From assembly GCA_905178155.1 (NCBI GenBank), contig CAJINV010000002.1, forward strand, positions 2,698,226 through 2,762,225: 64,000 nt of DNA, written 5' to 3'. Source of the stretch: Amoebophrya sp. A120. Lineage: Eukaryota > Sar > Dinophyceae > Syndiniales > Amoebophryaceae. Below are positions 54,086-64,000 of the stretch, piece by piece. Position numbers and translations under genes: made by a program. Each line of letters begins with the position of its first letter. The stretch's first letter is position 1. Below the pieces are notes generated by a model. That model saw only the letters and a program-made list of their open reading frames with translations. It had not been told where the DNA came from and did not search any database.

Positions 54086-55617
54086 ATGACGGATCTGGCG
54101 GTCGATTCCGTGGCCGGAGGTTCGACGTGCAAAGGATCGGAGGCGATGAGCTTGTACATTGTTTTTTCAACTTGCTGGTGGATAAAGTGCGCGACGTTTT
54201 TTACCTTATTTCGCTACAATAAATATCCGGTTTACTGCTGCGACACGATAATACTCGTTCTTACTGGTGCCTTGGATGCAAACTGTTCATCAAGAAGATA
54301 TCTTCTTAGCAGTGCCACGCGGTCGTGAATGACAGACAATAAAAATCGGAAAAAAAATCTCCTGCAGGTTGGCCGCGAAGCAGCAGGAGTCGCAGCGTTT
54401 GGTGAATGTCGATGCGTACGGGACCATGTCCTCTCCCGCTGACGCCAAGCATAAACCGGCGAAAAAGACTCTGGCTGCCGGCAAGATGGCCGGAGACTCC
54501 GACACTACCGCGATCAAAACGTTATTGCGTCAGCTTCTTTCTCGTGTCCTGCTCTTCGTCCTGGTGACCGCCACCGCCGGGTTGGGTTTGCGCGTTCTGT
54601 TGCTGGTGTCGGCCGGTGAACGGGTCGGTTCTTGGGCGGCGTTCTTTCGTCCGTTGGGTGCGGGCCACGAGGCTGGTGTCGCGAACGGAGCGAGTGGGGT
54701 GTCATCCTTCTCGCAAGTGGGCGCAGGCAGTGTTGTGAAGCCGAATATAATTCTTGATGAGGAGCCCTGCATGCATCAGGGAACCAAAGAAGCGTGCGAA
54801 TCCTATATGTCCATGTACAAACGCCCGTGCACTTGGTTTTCGTCGGAGCCGGGGTTCCGTCATTCGCATAACCGGTGGGAGCAGTCGCATTGTTTTCCGG
54901 TAGAAGCAGCTGCCAATGCCCGTGCTTTCGCCATGGCGGACGAAGATGCAAAGTGGGAGAAAAGTCAGAAGGAAAAAATGTACCATCACGTGGAGCGTTT
55001 GCCTGCTCCTCGTCCGCGACAAACCAGGACCGCGAAAGACCAGGACCTCGACGTACAAGCACCTCCGCGATCCGACTGCGCGAAGTACGGCCCCGACCCG
55101 GGTTATGGAAGCGTCAGGATTGAAATCCTCAAAGTTGAAATAATTTCTCATGCAGAAATTGCAAGGCATGAAGTGCCTCTCTTGCAGGGATTGCAAATGA
55201 GGCCGATTGTAAGCCTGTTTCGGGTTTGGAATAGAGCTGCTAAAGTAGCATGACAAAAGGCGCCTTCTGACCCTAAACAGCATGACAAACTGGCTTTAGA
55301 CGGTGCCGAAATTTGTCATGCGCCGCTGGGAAATTGGGCTTCCAGCTGGTATCGATTTTATGCATTACAAATAATTTCAACTTTGACGATTTCAATCCTG
55401 ACACTCCCATACGGGTCGTGGGGCTGATGGCTGCCCGGGAAATGATGACGGTCGGTGCACGCAGGACGACTGTCGTCAGCAGCAAGGCTGCGTGAGTCCG
55501 TACGCAGGGAGGTGCACGGCCGCTGATGGGACCAATGTACCGTGCGAGTGGCATTGTGTGGCTGAAAATCCATTCCCCGGCTTAGTTGATGATGCTTTAG
55601 AAGTTTTTGATGTTTAG
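54086..55617 (+). CDS. Single-pass membrane protein (paralogue 2)
   Basis: Exons 54086-54153, 54368-55103, 55417-55617, giving 334 aa. The first exon is a compact version of paralogue 1 exons 1 and 3 (MTDLAVDSVAGGSTCKG). The GT-AG intron 54154-54367 is clearly homologous to 50572-50799. The second exon shares AKQQESQRLVNV, the hydrophobic segment (LLFVLVTATAGLGLRVLLL) and RPLGAG with paralogue 1. After that the proteins are unrelated: this one has Cys-rich stretches (CMHQGTKEACESY, DGCPGNDDGRCTQDDC, CEWHC). The intron before the last exon is an introner. A surface or secreted role is plausible from topology only. Confidence 0.78.
55104..55411. mobile_element. Introner, family I
   Basis: 308 bp. 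Flanks CGGGT / CGGGT. Interior similar to 35135-35440. Confidence 0.92.
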
Positions 55618-56750
55618 AAAACGTTTTTGATGTGCAGCCATCTATGAACTTTTTGATGACGATAGTGCAGCCAGGGAGGAGCGGAACAACCACTACTTCC
55701 ACGTACTCTAGTAGCGTTCTATACGTGTAGTTCGGCACCACGAGTCATCAAATGCAAATCAACAAGAACACCAAGTGGTGCGAACAGGTGGAAATAAAGC
55801 CAACAACTCGGACATTATTTTTCCCCTTCAAATAGAAAAAGTCGAAAGCACTGCTCTCGTCCACCACAGTACCACTACAGGTAAAGAGAACAGTGGACAG
55901 ACGAGGATTGAAGGATGTGATGACGTACCTGCAGGACGAACATCCTTCTGTCTAATATAATCGAGTTCGCATGAATGTGAATCCTGCTTGTCGGTAAAAA
56001 AGTCGCGAGAACTCAGAATTTACCGTCGAAAAAGTACTCGAGAAACAGCGAGTCATTCTAGTACCGTGTTACCTTGCGCTGGGCGAGTCTGTGTCATTAT
56101 GGAAACCAGTCTATGTGGTCACGATCTAAGCGAGCCTGTTGTCACCGGCTAAAAAAGCGAGTCTGTGTCCAGCTTATGGTCGAGTCTGTGTCCTTGTGGT
56201 CGAGTCTGTCAATTGTAAAAAAATCATGTCTGTGGTCCCTCTCGGATGTTGATTCCGTGGAAGTCTGTCAAACAAAAATCTCCAAGTCAGCCAGGTGTAT
56301 CAATGAAAGCCGAGCAGTCAGAGCGGTGAGAATAACTGCAATGCTGTCGCTTGATGTAGTAGGCTTACGCTTAGGTGGTCAGGAGGTCGTGTCTTGCGTT
56401 TTAACGAGAAATTCTTTTTTTGTGGATTCTGAATTATCAGGACACCACTCAATACCATTTTAGCATTGATGGCACTACCCATTTTTAGAAATTCAAGTTC
56501 TTCTTATTTCGCGCGTAGGATTTTAATATTTGTGTCGTCCTCGCTACCCAACTATATCTAGTAAAAATGTGAAAACGTCGTACCGCTGTTCGTGTACTAT
56601 GAAATAATGTACCAATTGTTCATCCCCTTTCCTGTATGAAATATTTTGTTCCACTTCTACCCCTTTTGCTTTTGCCCACATCATGTTGCGAAGTTGACAA
56701 TTTACCCCCAAATTCCTGTACTACAAGTACTACATTGCTATTTTACGACT
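55618..56750. other. Intergenic region with the second downstream repeat block
   Basis: Contains 55755-56270 (listed separately); the rest shows no feature. A 129-codon frame at 56074-56463 overlaps the repeat and is not called. Confidence 0.5.
55755..56270 (+). repeat. Downstream block of the tandem duplication, copy 2
   Basis: Twin of 52720-53290 with the same GCGAGTCTG / CGAGTCTGTGTC units. Together with the paralogues it shows that a gene plus about 1.5 kb of downstream sequence was duplicated in tandem. Confidence 0.8.
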
Positions 56751-59700
56751 ATGGGTGCCAAAGTTTCGACCGGCGAGCGCAAAGCGCACGACCGCGGTTA
56801 TCCTGAGCGAAAACGTCCAGAGAAGTTGTCATGCTAAATAACGGCGCGCCACCTAAAATCAATGTCTCTCATGCGCAACCTCACGACAAGCATTTTCCAA
56901 TGCTGTCTGGCAGCTTATCATGCGACAATCAGGATCAGATGATCGATTATTTGCAATGGAAGCAACTTTTGTTGCTTTGTGATTGTGTAGCGAAATCCAC
57001 ATCTTGACTATGGGGTGGGGACATTTTTGCTCAGGATAGTGGTCGTGCGATCGCGCCGATGAAAAGCCCGAAGGGGGTCAACCTGGCGATATCAAAAGGA
57101 AAAATCCCCCTTCCCCATATCAAAACGGAACTTCTGATGCTGGATTTGTGTACACAAATGGGCTTTGTGTTGCAGGAAGGCATTGCGGCCACATACTCAG
57201 CTGAGACAGAGGCGTCTGGGTCTAGTTGTTCAGCATGGCAAACAGTTCCCCTGTAGGCCAAACAGCATGACAAACGGCTCCCATAATGGGCCGAAAGCTT
57301 CTGCCCTTGTCTTCTTGCAGCACAAATGTGATTTGTGACCTCAAATCAGCAACACAAATTTCCGGAAACATACCTTTTCAATATGGGGAGGGGGGATTTT
57401 TCCTCTCAATAGGCCACTTTATGCACGGCGAACACGTCTGGGTCGGGAAGATTTGAAGATTTGGCATGCGGGTCGGACATGACTCTGAGTTCTGTAATGC
57501 ATGGGGACGATGAGACTTGTTTGCAAATACTACGCAGTCTGCCATGCAGAATACGCAACAGATAGCAGCCGGAGAAACTTGCCATGCTGGGCTGTGTGTT
57601 GCGGTGTTTACCAATCATTGACAGCCTCGCACTACAACTTTCCAGACCCTCGAGACATGTTTGCAGGTGATAGACTTCCATGCTAGACGACGACAAGAAC
57701 GACACTACTGCGGGCGCTGCTGTATTAAAAACTGCGCCCCCACTATCGTATGAAAAAAGTGTTTCACTGTAAGGATTTTGCAAGTTTTGCATCACAAGTT
57801 TGTTCTATATCACAGAGAAAATTTGCCATGCGAGATTCCTAACGGAAAACACAGCTAAAAATCCACTGTCTTGCATGTGCAGCAAAGCAAATATTTCTCA
57901 GATGCATTTTCCGCATTACAAGTTTACAGTGAAACAGTTTTTTTTTGCGATACCCACCATTGGAGCCAGGACACGTTCTGAACAAGCCGGTCGAGTTGAC
58001 CGCTGGTGGCGTGAAGACAAAGCAGCAGCCACAACCGGACAGCGCGAGTAAGCAGACTAACAGCACGGCTAGCACGGCATCTTCCCCGCACGTGATAGAG
58101 GATTTTTCGGTGTCAGCTGCCTCGGGACCACACGAGCAGGAGGGAGCTGCAACCGCACCAAATAAAACAAAAATAGGAACCAAAGTAGAACCCACGAAGA
58201 CGATGACCTCCACCCGACCCGTGAACATCGGCCCGAGAAAAGACAGGTACGAAATTTCTCCCAACGAACAGACGCAGCTAACTTACGCGGAGTTAGAGGT
58301 ATCCAGGGAAAAAAGATTGTAGGTGTAACTTTCTTGGAGGATTAGCATGACAAATATCTCTCGCATGACAGCAAGAACCTGTCGTGCGCAGATAGTACGG
58401 GAAAACGCCGTTGAATGGACCCTACAATGCAGGCGCAGCATGACAGGCGCAATCGATTTGCATGTTGCGCATCACAAATTTACACTAACAACCTTTTTTT
58501 CTCGGATAGGAGGACAAAAACGCCGATTATGACCCGAACGACCCGCAGGCGGAGAGCTATGCAAGAAAAAAACTGTGTAAGTAAGTGTAAATTTGTGTTG
58601 CAGAGGATGCAAGACATCTTCTACACTTGTCGTGCTGGACATGCGTCAGAAACCCTTCTCCTAAGGGTTTTGCCGTGCTACCCACGCATGAGAAAATTTT
58701 TCTGTCTTGCAGAGCAAATTTCTGATGCTGTTCCTCCAAGAAAGTTTACACTTCCACACTTTTTTTCCTGGATAGGAGCAGGAGGAAGTTTAAAAAAGAC
58801 CGGTCCATGCTGTCACAAACCTACTCGGTCGTGAAAAATCCGGGGTTAGTGTCCGAAGAGCAGAAAGACGTCGTGAAACAGAAAGTTGTATCCCTTGTAG
58901 AAGTATCGTAGCCGTATAATTTGCTGTAATTGCATTTCAGCATGACAGTACAGTAGAACGTCTTCCTTTATTGTTCCCTGGCTGCATGTGCATCACACAC
59001 TGACTCGTTTTTTTCATCTCGCACCAACATTTTAATGCAATCTTTGCAAAAACAAAATCTGCAATTTATGCTGCTAGTACGATGCTTGGGTTGCAATTGA
59101 TAAGTTGAAGAGTACGAGCAGGTGGAGAAGTTCCTGGCGAAAAAGGCGGGAAAATCGCTCGCGGAGCTGGATGGGTATGAATATGATAGTTGCGTCGCAC
59201 TTTTATTCTACCCACCTATGGGTCGTCCTTGTTTGTGCATGACAGACCCGGCTGCGCTTCTTGAAGTTGATTTTCGCATCGGAGATTTTATTTTCGAGTC
59301 AATTATCTTATGCGGAAGCGGATAGAATTGAAAACCTCCAAGCAATAAACAACCACTATCAGGCGTCAACCATATGCCGGCTCGCCTGACAAGTCTAGCG
59401 ACGGAACAAATTCACCGTCTCCACTGAAACCGAACAAGTTCGGCTCCCAGCCTGTGCCACCGACGCATATACATTGCAAAAGTATCATATTCACACTAGT
59501 AATAGCTGCAGTCCAAATCAGCATTACAAATTGCATTTCTTCTCTTAGAGAACAAAAATTTGTGTTGGAATTCTACTAGCCTACGATTATACTTTTGCAA
59601 TTCATAGCGCAACTGGAGCAGCAGTTTCGGGAACGAGTGCTGATCGAGGACCAACTATGGATTGAAATAGTATGTCTGGGTCTGGAAAGAAGTTGTGATG

Positions 59701-62700
59701 CTAAAAGTGAACAACAGATGAAGCACTGCAATACGTGGCCAAGCATGACAAGTTTATTTTGGGCTGCTCTGTACTCATTGCGTTTTCCGCATGGCAAGCT
59801 GTAGCTGCGTTTTTGCATGACAGGTACTAGAAGTACTGGGCAGACCCTTTCAACAACATCGGATGCTGATCTGCATTACAGAGTCCTCTCGAGTCATGTC
59901 CGACATGCGTGACAAATCTAGCGAAAATCTGCGTTCCATACCTCGTCCCAGACATATCGTGTTTGCATTGGATACTAGCAGAAAAAGCACAAGATGCTGG
60001 AAGCCCGGCTAAAAGCGGAGCAGGTTGCACAGGAGCAGAAAGATAGCATCAAGCAACAATTATCAACTGCAAAAATGTCTGGGTCTGGAAACTTGTGATG
60101 CTAAAGTGTGAATGATGGAAGCAATTCCGAATGCAGCCAAGCATGACAACTTTCCAGAACGCTTTCTGATGCACAGCCCGCATGAGAAACTGCGTTTTCG
60201 TCTAGACAAAAGAGGCTGCGGATTTTGGTGGTCATGCAATACAAATTTTACAGGAATGTGAGAGCTGCATTACAAGTTCCACTCTTCCAGACCCAGACAT
60301 ATTTGCAATCCATAACAATGGCTGGAGAACCATTGGAAGAATGTGAATTTGCCAGAGGAATTGATTTATGCAATGCAAAAGCATCGTTAAGCATCGTACT
60401 CAGTAGTAGAAATCGCATTACAAATTATCTCAGCATTGGAAATGGAATTTGTAATGCGGATTTACGTTATTAAAATGGATGTGTAATGCATGACAATGAC
60501 TGCGATTACTACGGGTACGTGTGCGATACTTTTGCACAGGATATAATTGAAGGCAACGAGCCTCTGATAAAACTGTTCACGAAAGAAGACAACGAGGACC
60601 TAGACGCTATGAGGGTCTCAAATGTTACATTCTCAACTGTTACATGAATTTGTCATGCAAAAACACCATCATCAATTATCCACGAGACCAAGCTGCTTCG
60701 CATGACAAACTTGCCTAGGGCTCAACAGCGCCTAAATCGGTGCGCAATTTGTAATGCTACAGGCGCAATCTCCCCCCTTTCACTTTTCCCATTCTTGCAT
60801 CGCAAACCCATGTAACAGCTGAGAATGTAACAGTTGAGAACGCCATAGACGCCGGCATTTACGAGGACGAGGATTTGTCACCACGACAACGGTATCAACT
60901 AAAAATGTCTGGGTCTGTTTGTCATGCTTGTCTGGCATGACTCTTAAATCTGTCATGCACGTTACCCAAGAGCTCCGCTTTTCTGTGATGCAGAAGCGCC
61001 GTTTGTCATGCAGAATAGGCAACACCTAGGAGCTCAGAAACTTGTCATGCTGAGCCACCATTTGTAGCCTCATCATGAGACGCTACCCAGCATCTCAAGT
61101 TCCCAGACCCAGACATTTTTACTTTTGATAAAGGGAAAATAAAACCAAAACCAAAAACCAACCTCCACATTGACGCTGATGAGCCATCTCCCCAGTCGAA
61201 AGTGCCCTCAGCGGACGACATTTTGAACAAGGTTTACGCCAAAAAAAGCCCGAAGAACCAACCGAATAGTAAAACCAGCACAAGCGCAAAGCAGAGGGTT
61301 ATGAACAACAAGCGGCGCCCGCTTGATCCGGGCACTGATAGTTCTGAGGACAAGTCAGACTCCGAAACTGAGGAACCGACTTTGAATTTGGAAAAGTCAG
61401 GAGCGTTGCGAACAAATCTCGCCGCGCCGCCCCCTCTGCCGTCGTTCCCGCAGACCATTGGGAATAAGGAGGCGAAGATATCGTAAGGAAAATCCCCCCT
61501 CCCATATTAACAAGGTGCGTTTTCGAAAATCTGTGTTGCTGATTTGTGACCACAAATGGTCGCTGTGTTGCATGAAGGCAACCCCACAGGCTCCGCCGCA
61601 TTCTACAGGCGGTTTGTCATGCTCTTGCTCCTACGGCGTAAACGTCTGGCATGCTAAGCGCCTAGGCCAAAGCCTCACCACTCGGACTAGATACGTGTCT
61701 GCAGTCCTCTCCAGCAAGACAAACCTGATTTGTGTACACAAATCCAGCAACAGAAGTTTCCATTTCAATATGGGGAGGGGGGATTTTTCCTTTTGATAGA
61801 AGACACTTCGAACGGTGTACAACACGGGGCAGGTCGGTATGGGATTCTCAAACGTTACATTCTCAACTGTTACATGATTTGTCATGCAAAACTACCATGA
61901 GCCGCCAGACAATCAAGCCGCCTCGCATGACAAATCCCCGAAGGGCTAAACAGCACCTAAATCTGTGCCGGATTTGTGATGCGAGAGTTGCAAGCTTGCC
62001 CCTTTCACTGTTGCGGTTCTGACCCTATGCCGCTCCAGCGCCTGCGGAGGCTTGCCTCCCCAGCGATAATGGACAATGGCAATGTCGGTGCGGTTGTTTT
62101 AGCATCACAAATTCATGTAACAGTTGAGAATGTAACGTTTGAGAACGCCATAGTCGGCGGTGCGCAGAACATGCAGGGAGGTGGAGCTGCGCCAACCGCC
62201 GCTAATGTGACAACAGGAGCGCCTTCCTCTGGAAACAGCGCGAATTACCAGGGTTTCCCGCAGTTCGCATCCGCTGCAAGGAAATCCGAAGCGCCCTCAT
62301 CGTCGATTCTGCGGCAAAAAGCAGTCGACTCTACTGCGTCACCGGATGGTGCACGGACGACAAAGGCGCGAAGCCCGAGTGGAAAAAAGAAAGAGAAGGA
62401 CGGATCGTCGAAAGCGGACCCGAGCAAGCGCGTTTCCTTTGATGAGTCGAATAACGAGGAATTTTCCCCCGCTTCCTCCGTTTACAACCGAACGAGGAAC
62501 GCCCGAGCCGGACGGTTTGGCACCGGGGGAGACATTTTGTCGCCTGAGAAGAATAAACTACAGCAACAGATGAGAGGATCATTTTCTGAAAGCGGTGCTG
62601 CTGATGGGGCAGCTTCTAGTACTACAACCGGGACGTCGAATATGGAGAGAAAAAAGTTTGTCACAGTCACTAACTTGCAGGCTTTGCATTACAAATTTTC

Positions 62701-64000
62701 TCAGCATCACAAACTTTCCTTGTATTGCAGAAACACTAGGGAAATCCCTAATGAAGTTTGGCTGTGATGCATTTTTACGCATGACAAACAATTTTGTATT
62801 GCAAAAATGCGCATGAGTGATCGTGACGAACTTTTTTTCTTTGATATCGAACAATCAGCACCTGTTTCACAGCAACCCGTCCAAGATCTCCATTAACGCC
62901 AGACGGGTATTATCAAGTGCAAATATCCCTGGATGTCTGGAAAGATGCAAGGTTTGTCGTGCTAGTCCGGCACGGCTCTGAACTTTGTATATTGCGTGGC
63001 CACAAGCAGCCTCTCTTGACTGTCATGCAAAAATAAGGCAGTTTCTCATGCGGAATACGCAGCACAGAAGTTGAAGCACGAAAAAACTTGTCATGCTTGG
63101 CGGCGCTTTACAGTGCGCTTGCTCTTGGCTGACTTGCATCACAACTTCCCAGACCCAGTCATAGTTGCATTTGATAGGTATTGTTTGCGTGGCTGAAAAG
63201 AACGCGACGGCACGCCAGGCGAACGGAAGAGATCGCGCTTGCGCAGAAGAGAATAACCAAACTGGAGCGGAAACAGCAACAATTACGCGAGAAAAACGCC
63301 GGAACTTCTTCTAGTATTACATCGGCTGCGAAGGGAGCAGGAGGTGCTGGGGGACCAGAGGAAAATGAGACTGCCAACTACAAGCCGTCAAAATTTAAGC
63401 CAGCAAAGCGGCGGAAGCTCCTTCGCATCGACCGGTATCTGGATGATTGGGAGGAGTTGGACAGTATCCACTGCAAATATGTATCTATGGGTCTGGAAAC
63501 TTGTGATGCTGAATTGTGGATGACTGAAATACTTCCCCATGCAGCCAAGCATGACAAGTTTGCCGCACACTTTCTCATGCGCAGTCGGCACGAGAAACTG
63601 CGCTTTTGTATGACAAAAGACGGCATCTTTTTGCTAGTCATGCAACACAGATTTTACAGGAATGGAGGACTACCATTACAAGTTCCATGCTTCCAGACCC
63701 AGACATATTTACAGTCGATAGACAGACTCGCCATGGCGGATCCAGTGAAGCTGATCAAGTCGCATTTGGAACGAGTCACGTTATCCTGAGTAAAATTGTC
63801 CCCACATCGGAGTCAAGAAGGGAAATCTGCTACACAAATCAACTCGCTTTGGTTGTTTCGCATGACAAGTCTGCCCTCGTACTGTGATCCTGTTTAGCTT
63901 TAGTTCAGAAGCATCACAGATCTAGCATATCGTGCTGGTTCTAACATCACAACTTCCAAAACACGACTAGAAAATGCTTCTCATGGTGCTCCGCATGAGA
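56751..64000 (+). CDS. Low-complexity, coiled-coil protein, 5-prime part (partial)
   Basis: Exons: 56751-56798, 57044-57089, 57417-57419, 57678-57743, 57958-58299, 58514-58557, 58780-58888, 59108-59174, 59363-59467, 59612-59655, 59980-60060, 60320-60366, 60549-60607, 60853-60892, 61136-61478, 61804-61837, 62158-62640, 62852-62910, 63182-63464, 63726-63781; at least 786 aa, continuing past the window. The start MGAKVSTG fits an N-myristoylation consensus (Gly2, Ser6). Charged helical stretches (QKVEEYEQVEKFLAKKAGKS; HKMLEARLKAEQVAQEQKD; RITKLERKQQQLREKN) alternate with Ser/Thr/Gly-rich linkers and basic tracts. No enzyme domain recognised. Only one GT-AG intron (59175-59362); every other visible intron is an introner, several separated by exons under 50 nt. 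Confidence 0.78.
56799..57038. mobile_element. Introner, family E
   Basis: 240 bp. Flanks GCGGT / GTGGT. Confidence 0.88.
57090..57411. mobile_element. Introner, family D
   Basis: 322 bp. Flanks GGCGA / GGCCA. Followed 8 bp later by another introner. Confidence 0.88.
57420..57672. mobile_element. Introner, family A
   Basis: 253 bp. Flanks CACTT / GACTT. Repeats diverged (CACGTCTGGGTCGGGAAG). The exon between it and the previous element is CTT plus flank bases. Confidence 0.85.
57744..57952. mobile_element. Introner, family J
   Basis: 209 bp. Flanks CCCAC / CCCAC. Confidence 0.92.
58300..58508. mobile_element. Introner, family C-prime
   Basis: 209 bp. Flanks AGAGG / GGAGG. Repeat variant like 15634-15843. 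Confidence 0.87.
58558..58774. mobile_element. Introner, family C
   Basis: 217 bp. Flanks AGAGC / GGAGC. 44 nt of exon after the previous element. Confidence 0.87.
58889..59102. mobile_element. Introner, family B, long and diverged
   Basis: 214 bp. Flanks AGTTG / AGTTG. Longer than other B copies, with a decayed repeat (GTAGAAGTATCGTAGCCG). Confidence 0.87.
59468..59606. mobile_element. Introner, family B
   Basis: 139 bp, the shortest intact copy. Flanks ACGCA / GCGCA. Confidence 0.87.
59656..59974. mobile_element. Introner, family A, old copy
   Basis: 319 bp. Flanks CCAAC / CTAGC (3 of 5). The left end is diverged and the element is longer than usual. Confidence 0.75.
60061..60314. mobile_element. 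Introner, family A
   Basis: 254 bp.  Flanks ACAAT / ACAAT. Interior resembles 63465-63720. Confidence 0.92.
60367..60543. mobile_element. Introner, family B
   Basis: 177 bp. Flanks TGATT / TAATT. Carries a short internal repeat (AGCATCGT twice). Confidence 0.86.
60608..60847. mobile_element. Introner, family F
   Basis: 240 bp. Flanks GACGC / GACGC. Confidence 0.92.
60893..61130 (+). mobile_element. Introner, family A
   Basis: 238 bp. Flanks AACGG / AAGGG. The left inverted repeat is shortened by a small deletion after GTCTGGGTCTG. Confidence 0.87.
61479..61798. mobile_element. Introner, family D
   Basis: 320 bp. Flanks GAAGA / GAAGA. Confidence 0.93.
61838..62152. mobile_element. Introner, family F
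   Basis: 315 bp. Flanks GTCGG / GTCGG. About 75 bp longer than other F copies; extra sequence near 62020-62100. Confidence 0.92.
62641..62846. mobile_element. Introner, family K
   Basis: 206 bp. Flanks TCGAA / TCGAA. The only K copy seen in the window. Confidence 0.9.
62911..63176. mobile_element. Introner, family A
   Basis: 266 bp. Flanks GGTAT / GGTAT. The inner left repeat carries the CATCCAGGGATATTTGC-type variant also seen near 11400. Confidence 0.92.
63465..63720. mobile_element. Introner, family A
   Basis: 256 bp. Flanks GACAG / GACAG. Confidence 0.92.
63782..64000. mobile_element. Introner, family E, left part
   Basis: Left flank CACGT (63777-63781); the right end lies beyond the window. 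Confidence 0.85.

Noticed and set aside
1-64000. CRISPR-like array of regularly repeated motifs
   Set aside because: Repeats are dispersed, come in inverted pairs at element ends with target duplications, and lie in spliced eukaryotic genes.

Overview
The window looks like a gene-dense stretch of an alveolate nuclear genome, most likely a syndinian dinoflagellate parasite of the Amoebophrya type. This is an inference. It rests on the unusual introns, on every recognisable gene lying on the + strand, and on eukaryote-only families carrying long serine/asparagine/glutamine-rich proteins. Introner elements with inverted repeats and non-canonical splice ends have been described in Amoebophrya; no similarity search was run here.

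The dominant feature is about 80 short elements (about 140-325 bp) that interrupt genes as introns without GT-AG ends. Each starts TAT(C/G), ends (C/G)ATA, has terminal inverted repeats, and is flanked by a 5-bp target duplication. Removing an element plus one flank copy restores the reading frame. By eye, 76 elements have both flanks visible: about 48 flank pairs are identical and about 23 match at 4 of 5 positions. I use letters for families defined by the inverted repeat. A: TGTCTGGGTCTGGAAG. B: GCAAAAGTATCGTACTCG. C: AAAAAAACTGTGTAAGTGTA (with a diverged C-prime). D: GGAAAAATCCCCCCTCCCC. E: CCTGAGCAAAAACGTCCCC. F: TTACATTCTCAACTGTTACA (with a diverged F-prime). G: AAAAGTGTTACAGTTACACA. H: TGCACAACCCCCCCTCCCCC. 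I: GAGTGTCAGGATCGAAATCG. J: AAGTGTTTCACTGTAA. K: AAAGTTTGTCACAGTCAC. About a dozen ordinary GT-AG introns lie in the same genes.

Layout: 1-996, end of an unrecognised gene; 997-5202, GC-rich non-coding block with an internal duplication; 5203-9040, membrane fatty-acid-desaturase-like gene (530 aa); 10493-17722, large low-complexity gene (1649 aa); 19381-22627, family II (DHH) inorganic pyrophosphatase (580 aa); 22795-26237, gene-free, with two GC-rich inserts bounded by 14-16-bp direct repeats; 26238-32691, second large low-complexity gene (1260 aa); 34041-48418, diacylglycerol kinase gene interrupted at 40414-44934 by a mosaic of duplicated exons, pieces of the preceding gene, an inverted orphan exon and a foldback-like element; 49777-51562 and 54086-55617, tandem paralogues with one membrane segment and unrelated Cys-containing tails; 56751 to beyond the end, a low-complexity, coiled-coil gene holding 19 elements.

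The genes do not form an obvious pathway. Desaturase and diacylglycerol kinase are both lipid enzymes and pyrophosphatase serves general biosynthesis. The biological interest lies in the introns: recent duplications in the kinase gene give occupied and empty versions of the same sites, which amounts to direct evidence of element movement and intron gain. Exon coordinates come from reading frames and flank repeats. Total CDS length is a multiple of three in each complete model outside the kinase mosaic. Boundaries may shift by up to 5 bp within a target duplication.
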